Source: Phyllobacterium phragmitis
GTDB taxonomy: Bacteria > Pseudomonadota > Alphaproteobacteria > Rhizobiales > Rhizobiaceae
DNA: 64,000 bases
Direction: 5' to 3'
NCBI RefSeq assembly: GCF_002980495.1
Contig: NZ_PVBR01000008.1
Coordinates: forward strand, 124,001-188,000
This document shows, in pieces, positions 60,767 through 64,000 of this stretch. Both the position numbers and the translations under genes were made by a program. The notes below the pieces were generated by a model. It did not search any database. It saw only the letters and a program-made list of their open reading frames with translations, and had not been told where the DNA came from. Position 1 is the first letter of the stretch. Each line of letters opens with the position of its first letter.

Positions 60767-62755
60767 ATGTTCGACCAGATCAACCTGCGTGTTTTCGCAA
60801 ACCATGTGCGGGCGGCGGCCGAGAACATGGCCTATACGCTGCAGCGCACGGCGCATTCGGCCTTCGTCAAGGAAACGGAGGACTTCACCGTCATGCTGAT
60901 GAACCGCAGGGGCGAGACCTTCGGCGTGCCAATGGGGCTCGGCGCCACCTGGTATCCGGGCCTCACCTGGGGCCGGGTCATCGATATGGTGGAGGACTAC
61001 CGGCCAGGAGACGTCGCCTTCACCAACGATCCCTATTCCGGCCATGTCGCGACCCATGCGCCGGACACCCATCTCTGGAAGCCCGTCTTCTACGACGGCG
61101 AGATCATCGCCTGGACCGGCGGCCATATCCACAATACCGACATGGGCGGCGCCGTGCCTGCGTCGTTATCGCGAGCCCTGACGGATATCCATCAGGAGGG
61201 TATCCGCTTTCCGCCGATGAAGCTGGTCAGGGAGGGAATCTTCGATGAGACCATCCTGAGAATCATGACGACCAATGTGCGCAAGCCCGACCTCAATCTC
61301 GGAGACATCAAGGCGCTGGTCGGTGCGCTCAACACCGGCGAGCGCAAGATCCTCGCCATGGTGCAGAAGTTCGGAAAACAGGTCTTTCTCGAAGGCGTCG
61401 AGGCGCTTTTGGACCACGCCGAGGCGCAGGCGCGGGCCATCTTGCGGTCTATACCGGACGGAACGTGGGAGTTCGTTGACTATGCGGACGAGGATTCGGT
61501 GGAAGCCAATCCGTGCCGCTTGAAGCTGACATTGACAATCAAGGGAGACGAATCGGTTCTCGATTTCACCGGTTCCGATCCGCAGCTCGGCTCCTCGCTG
61601 AACGTGCCCTCTGGTGGTGATCCACGCCATACGATGCTGCTGGTCGGCGTTTATTACGTCCTCTACACACTGAACCCGAACATCCTCCTCAATACCGGGC
61701 TCACCCGCCCCTTCACCTGCATCGCGCCCAAGGGCAGCGTGCTCAATCCGGTGCAGCCGGCTGCGGTCGGCATGCGTTCGCTCACCTGCGCGCGGCTGCG
61801 GTCCGTCATCTTCGGCGCTTTCAGTCAGGCCGTGCCGGAGCGTCTGCCGGCCGCGCCTGCCGGCAACAACTGCATCGTCAACGTCATGACGACGGACGAG
61901 AGGTCAGGGCGCAGTGTGCTGGCGGCAGTCAACCCGGTGGTCGGGGGTGGCGGCGGCATGCCGCATCGCGACGGCACCAACGGCTCGGGCGCGGATGCCG
62001 CCTATCTCAAGAACACGCCAATCGAAATCACCGAGACGGAGGTACCGATCGAGTTCCTGCGCTACGGGCTGGCGCGCGACAGCGGCGGGGCTGGGCGCTG
62101 GCGCGGAGGTCTTGCCACAGAAATGGCCTTCAGGGTTTTTGCGCCGGGAAGCCGGATCACCGCACGCAACCGCGACCGCAGCTTCTTCCGCCCATGGGGC
62201 GTGCTGGGCGGCTGCGCTGCGGGCCTGTCCGACATGGTGCTCAACCCCGGAACGGATCGCTACCGGCGGCTCGGTAATATCGACACGGCCGTCCTGCAAC
62301 CGGGCGACGTGCTGGAGATACGATCGGCCGGAGGCGGCGGGCGAGGCAATCCGCAGGAACGCGAGATCTGGCGTGTCGCAAGGGACGTGGAGCGGGGCTA
62401 TGTGTCCGTCGAGGCTGCCGAACAGGGCTACGGGGTCGTGATCCGTCAAGGCGTAGTCGACGAGGCCGCGACGGCCAGCCTGCGCTCCGTGGCTGCCGCA
62501 CCTGCCGGGCATTTCAACTTCGGTCCCGAACGCGAGGGCTACGAGGCGCAATGGACGCCCGCCTCCTATGCCCTGTTGACGGATATCCTTGCGGGGCTTC
62601 CGATCCATTGGCGCTTCTTCGCCAAGACGGAGATTTTTCGGCGCATGAAGAACAGGGCTGGACATGACGGCGTCGCGGCCGCCTTCGCGGAAGTCCGGGC
62701 ACGCTTTCAAGAGATGCCCGAGCCGGCTCTGGCCGGCCGGCAGGCCGCCGAATGA
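60767..62755 (+). CDS. hyuB: Hydantoinase B subunit (HyuB)
   Basis: A 662-residue hydantoinase B-family protein. Typical segments are VRAAAENMAYTLQRTAHSAF, FTNDPYSGHVATHAPDTHLW, GGHIHNTDMGGAVPA and the glycine-rich C-terminal GGAGRWRGGLATEM and SAGGGGRGNP. It is the second subunit of the amide-ring hydrolase. GGAGTAACGCCCATG gives the start. Its stop overlaps the next ORF by four bases (ATGA), so a 2Fe-2S subunit is translated with it. Confidence 0.9.
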   Translation: MFDQINLRVFANHVRAAAENMAYTLQRTAHSAFVKETEDFTVMLMNRRGETFGVPMGLGATWYPGLTWGRVIDMVEDYRPGDVAFTNDPYSGHVATHAPDTHLWKPVFYDGEIIAWTGGHIHNTDMGGAVPASLSRALTDIHQEGIRFPPMKLVREGIFDETILRIMTTNVRKPDLNLGDIKALVGALNTGERKILAMVQKFGKQVFLEGVEALLDHAEAQARAILRSIPDGTWEFVDYADEDSVEANPCRLKLTLTIKGDESVLDFTGSDPQLGSSLNVPSGGDPRHTMLLVGVYYVLYTLNPNILLNTGLTRPFTCIAPKGSVLNPVQPAAVGMRSLTCARLRSVIFGAFSQAVPERLPAAPAGNNCIVNVMTTDERSGRSVLAAVNPVVGGGGGMPHRDGTNGSGADAAYLKNTPIEITETEVPIEFLRYGLARDSGGAGRWRGGLATEMAFRVFAPGSRITARNRDRSFFRPWGVLGGCAAGLSDMVLNPGTDRYRRLGNIDTAVLQPGDVLEIRSAGGGGRGNPQEREIWRVARDVERGYVSVEAAEQGYGVVIRQGVVDEAATASLRSVAAAPAGHFNFGPEREGYEAQWTPASYALLTDILAGLPIHWRFFAKTEIFRRMKNRAGHDGVAAAFAEVRARFQEMPEPALAGRQAAE

Positions 62756-63075
62756 AACCGGATATGCGACAAGACTTCGGCGGCGGGCGGATCGTCCGCC
62801 TTGCGGAGTTTGAGAGGCCTCGGGTCCGATTTTTCCTGAATGGCGTCGTATGCGAAGCGTTGGCCGGCGACACGGTTCTGACGGCCATTCTTGTTTCCGC
62901 TCCGGCGCTTCGGCGCTCGGAGTTTGGACCGGAGGCGCGCGCAGGATTCTGCCTGATGGGCGCCTGCCAGGACTGCTGGATCTGGCAGGAGGACGGGATG
63001 CGCCTCAGGGCGTGCTCCACCCCGATTGCGGAGGGAATGCGGCTTGCGACCGAGGTGCCGGAGTGCTGGCCATGA
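62752..63075 (+). CDS. 2Fe-2S subunit (HcnA/OoxA-type small subunit)
   Basis: A 107-residue ferredoxin-like small subunit. Cysteines are in GFCLMGACQDCWIW and RACSTPIAEG, the C-x4-C-x2-C...C pattern of HcnA-type 2Fe-2S proteins. Small subunits of this sort belong to heterotrimeric FAD dehydrogenases for glycine, opines or hydroxyproline. The ATG overlaps the HyuB stop and its own stop overlaps the next ATG. Confidence 0.8.
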   Translation: MKPDMRQDFGGGRIVRLAEFERPRVRFFLNGVVCEALAGDTVLTAILVSAPALRRSEFGPEARAGFCLMGACQDCWIWQEDGMRLRACSTPIAEGMRLATEVPECWP

Positions 63076-64000
63076 CCGTGCCAAAGGCATCAACAGTGGT
63101 GATAGTTGGCGCCGGGCCTGCCGGAATCCGTGCCGCAGGGGTGCTTGTTGCTGCTGGCATCAGGCCGGTCGTCCTTGATGAAGGGCAAAGGGTGGGTGGG
63201 CGGATCTACCGCCGCCCACCCCAGGGCTTCATGCGTCCGCCGGAACTGCTCTACGGGCCGGACGCTGGCAAGGCATGCGCCCTGCACGTGCTGTTCGATA
63301 CCATGGTGGCGGAGGGCCGGGTTGACTATCATCCGCTGAGCTCCGCCGTCGCCGTGGCGGACGGTGCGCTTTATGCCATGACGCCCGGTGGCCGCAGGAC
63401 ATTCGCATATGACCGCCTGATCCTCGCGACGGGTGCCACCGATCGCCTGGCACCGGTGCCAGGCTGGCAGTCGGCCGGTGTGTACAGTCTGGGTGCGGCG
63501 CAGATTGCGCTAAAGGCGCAGGGCGTGGCACTCGGCCGGAAAATCGTGCTGGCCGGATCCGGGCCGTTGCTGACGCTGGTTGCCTCTCAACTACGGAAGG
63601 CGGGCGCGAAGGTTGCAGCCGTGCTCGACACCGCGCCGCTGTCCGCGCAGGTGTTGGCTTTGCCGGGCATGCTGGCCCGGCCCGGGCTGGTGCTTAGGGG
63701 CTTGCGGATGCGCCTTCGGCTCGGCCGGTGCTACCATGCCGGTGTCATGCTGGACGGGATCGATTGCAACGAGCGCGGCCCGGTCAGCATCCGCTGGCGC
63801 GACATGCGGGGCAGATCCCGCGTCACCGCCTGCGACATGGTGGGTCTCGGCTGGCATCTGCGCGGCGAGATGCAACTTGCTGGACTTGCCGGCTGCGCCT
63901 TCGATTATGATGAAGGGTGGGCGCAATGGTTGCCCCGCACTGACAGGCTGGGCCGCGCGGCGGAAGGACTTTATCTCGCCGGCGACGGTGTGCGGATCTT
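63072..64000 (+). CDS. FAD/NAD(P)-dependent oxidoreductase (HcnB-like), runs off the window
   Basis: The first 309 codons of a pyridine-nucleotide-disulfide-type oxidoreductase. VVIVGAGPAGIRAAGVLVAA is the FAD motif, GGRIYRRPPQ follows as in HcnB/OoxA, and ILATGATDRLAPVPGW and IVLAGSGPLLTLVASQL are later. ATG at 63072 overlaps the 2Fe-2S subunit stop (ATGA). The gene is open at the window end, so its C-terminus, which in HcnB carries a BFD-like 2Fe-2S domain, is not seen. It should be the large subunit of the same dehydrogenase. Confidence 0.83.
   Translation, partial: MTVPKASTVVIVGAGPAGIRAAGVLVAAGIRPVVLDEGQRVGGRIYRRPPQGFMRPPELLYGPDAGKACALHVLFDTMVAEGRVDYHPLSSAVAVADGALYAMTPGGRRTFAYDRLILATGATDRLAPVPGWQSAGVYSLGAAQIALKAQGVALGRKIVLAGSGPLLTLVASQLRKAGAKVAAVLDTAPLSAQVLALPGMLARPGLVLRGLRMRLRLGRCYHAGVMLDGIDCNERGPVSIRWRDMRGRSRVTACDMVGLGWHLRGEMQLAGLAGCAFDYDEGWAQWLPRTDRLGRAAEGLYLAGDGVRI

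Noticed and set aside
1-64000. CRISPR arrays, rRNA genes, intact tRNA genes, insertion sequences with transposase
   Set aside because: Looked for by eye; no regular repeat-spacer pattern, rRNA, full tRNA cloverleaf or transposase gene was seen.

Overview
The window looks like a moderately GC-rich alphaproteobacterial replicon, most likely from the Hyphomicrobiales (rhizobia and relatives). Supporting marks are two TTATMKATAA-type BioR boxes beside a GntR/FCD regulator and bioB, three GTTC-N7-GTTC (alphaproteobacterial LexA) boxes, an Aap-type amino-acid ABC operon, FixJ-type receivers, and a recombinase/ParB/RepB-C module of the kind common in rhizobia. No intact tRNA, rRNA or CRISPR array was seen.

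Layout. 0-2 kb: end of an MFS transporter, a GlcG/HbpS-like protein and a short-chain dehydrogenase. 2.2-15.7 kb: a signalling cluster with two duplicated stand-alone receivers, an AraC regulator, a 1846-residue Ser/Thr-kinase/AAA/GAF/PAS/histidine-kinase protein, a second histidine kinase, a GMC oxidoreductase, a FixJ-like regulator, the relic of another one, and a secreted alpha/beta hydrolase. 15.8-22.1 kb: a LysR regulator divergent from a metC-like lyase and an aapJQMP-like importer operon. 22.6-31.2 kb: defence genes, namely an ABC-three-component (ABC-3C) triad with a nuclease effector and DUF3732 ATPase, an OLD-family nuclease (frameshifted) with an unknown partner, an HNH protein and a protein with two zinc-binding modules. 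31.5-34.5 kb: class D beta-lactamase, LysR regulator and lytic transglycosylase. 34.7-41.6 kb: TcmP with its DUF5131 three-Cys partner, an Abi_C/PIN-domain pair and a DUF1780 gene broken by one stop codon. 42-47 kb: tRNA-end-like att remnant, serine recombinase, two ParB-type proteins, a small HTH protein, and a DUF4160/DUF2442 pair. 47.5-54.5 kb: a PD-(D/E)XK-like protein and a three-gene unit with a RAD50/SbcC-like ATPase that interrupts bioF. 54.5-57 kb: bioF remnant, bioB, bioR and a DUF1016 relic. 57.3-64 kb: a catabolic cluster with a DadA-like oxidase divergent from hydantoinase A/B and HcnA/HcnB-like subunits.

How it fits together. The stretch from about 22.6 to 54.5 kb reads as a layered defence/mobile island. 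Three of its promoters carry perfect LexA half-site pairs at the exact alphaproteobacterial spacing, in front of the HNH/zinc-module pair, the DUF5131-TcmP operon and the Abi_C-PIN operon, so much of the island is probably DNA-damage inducible. The right edge of the island cut the biotin operon, leaving bioB intact under BioR but bioF destroyed. Several genes are broken by single changes (OLD frameshift, DUF1780 nonsense codon, bioF frameshift plus truncation), as expected in a decaying accessory region.
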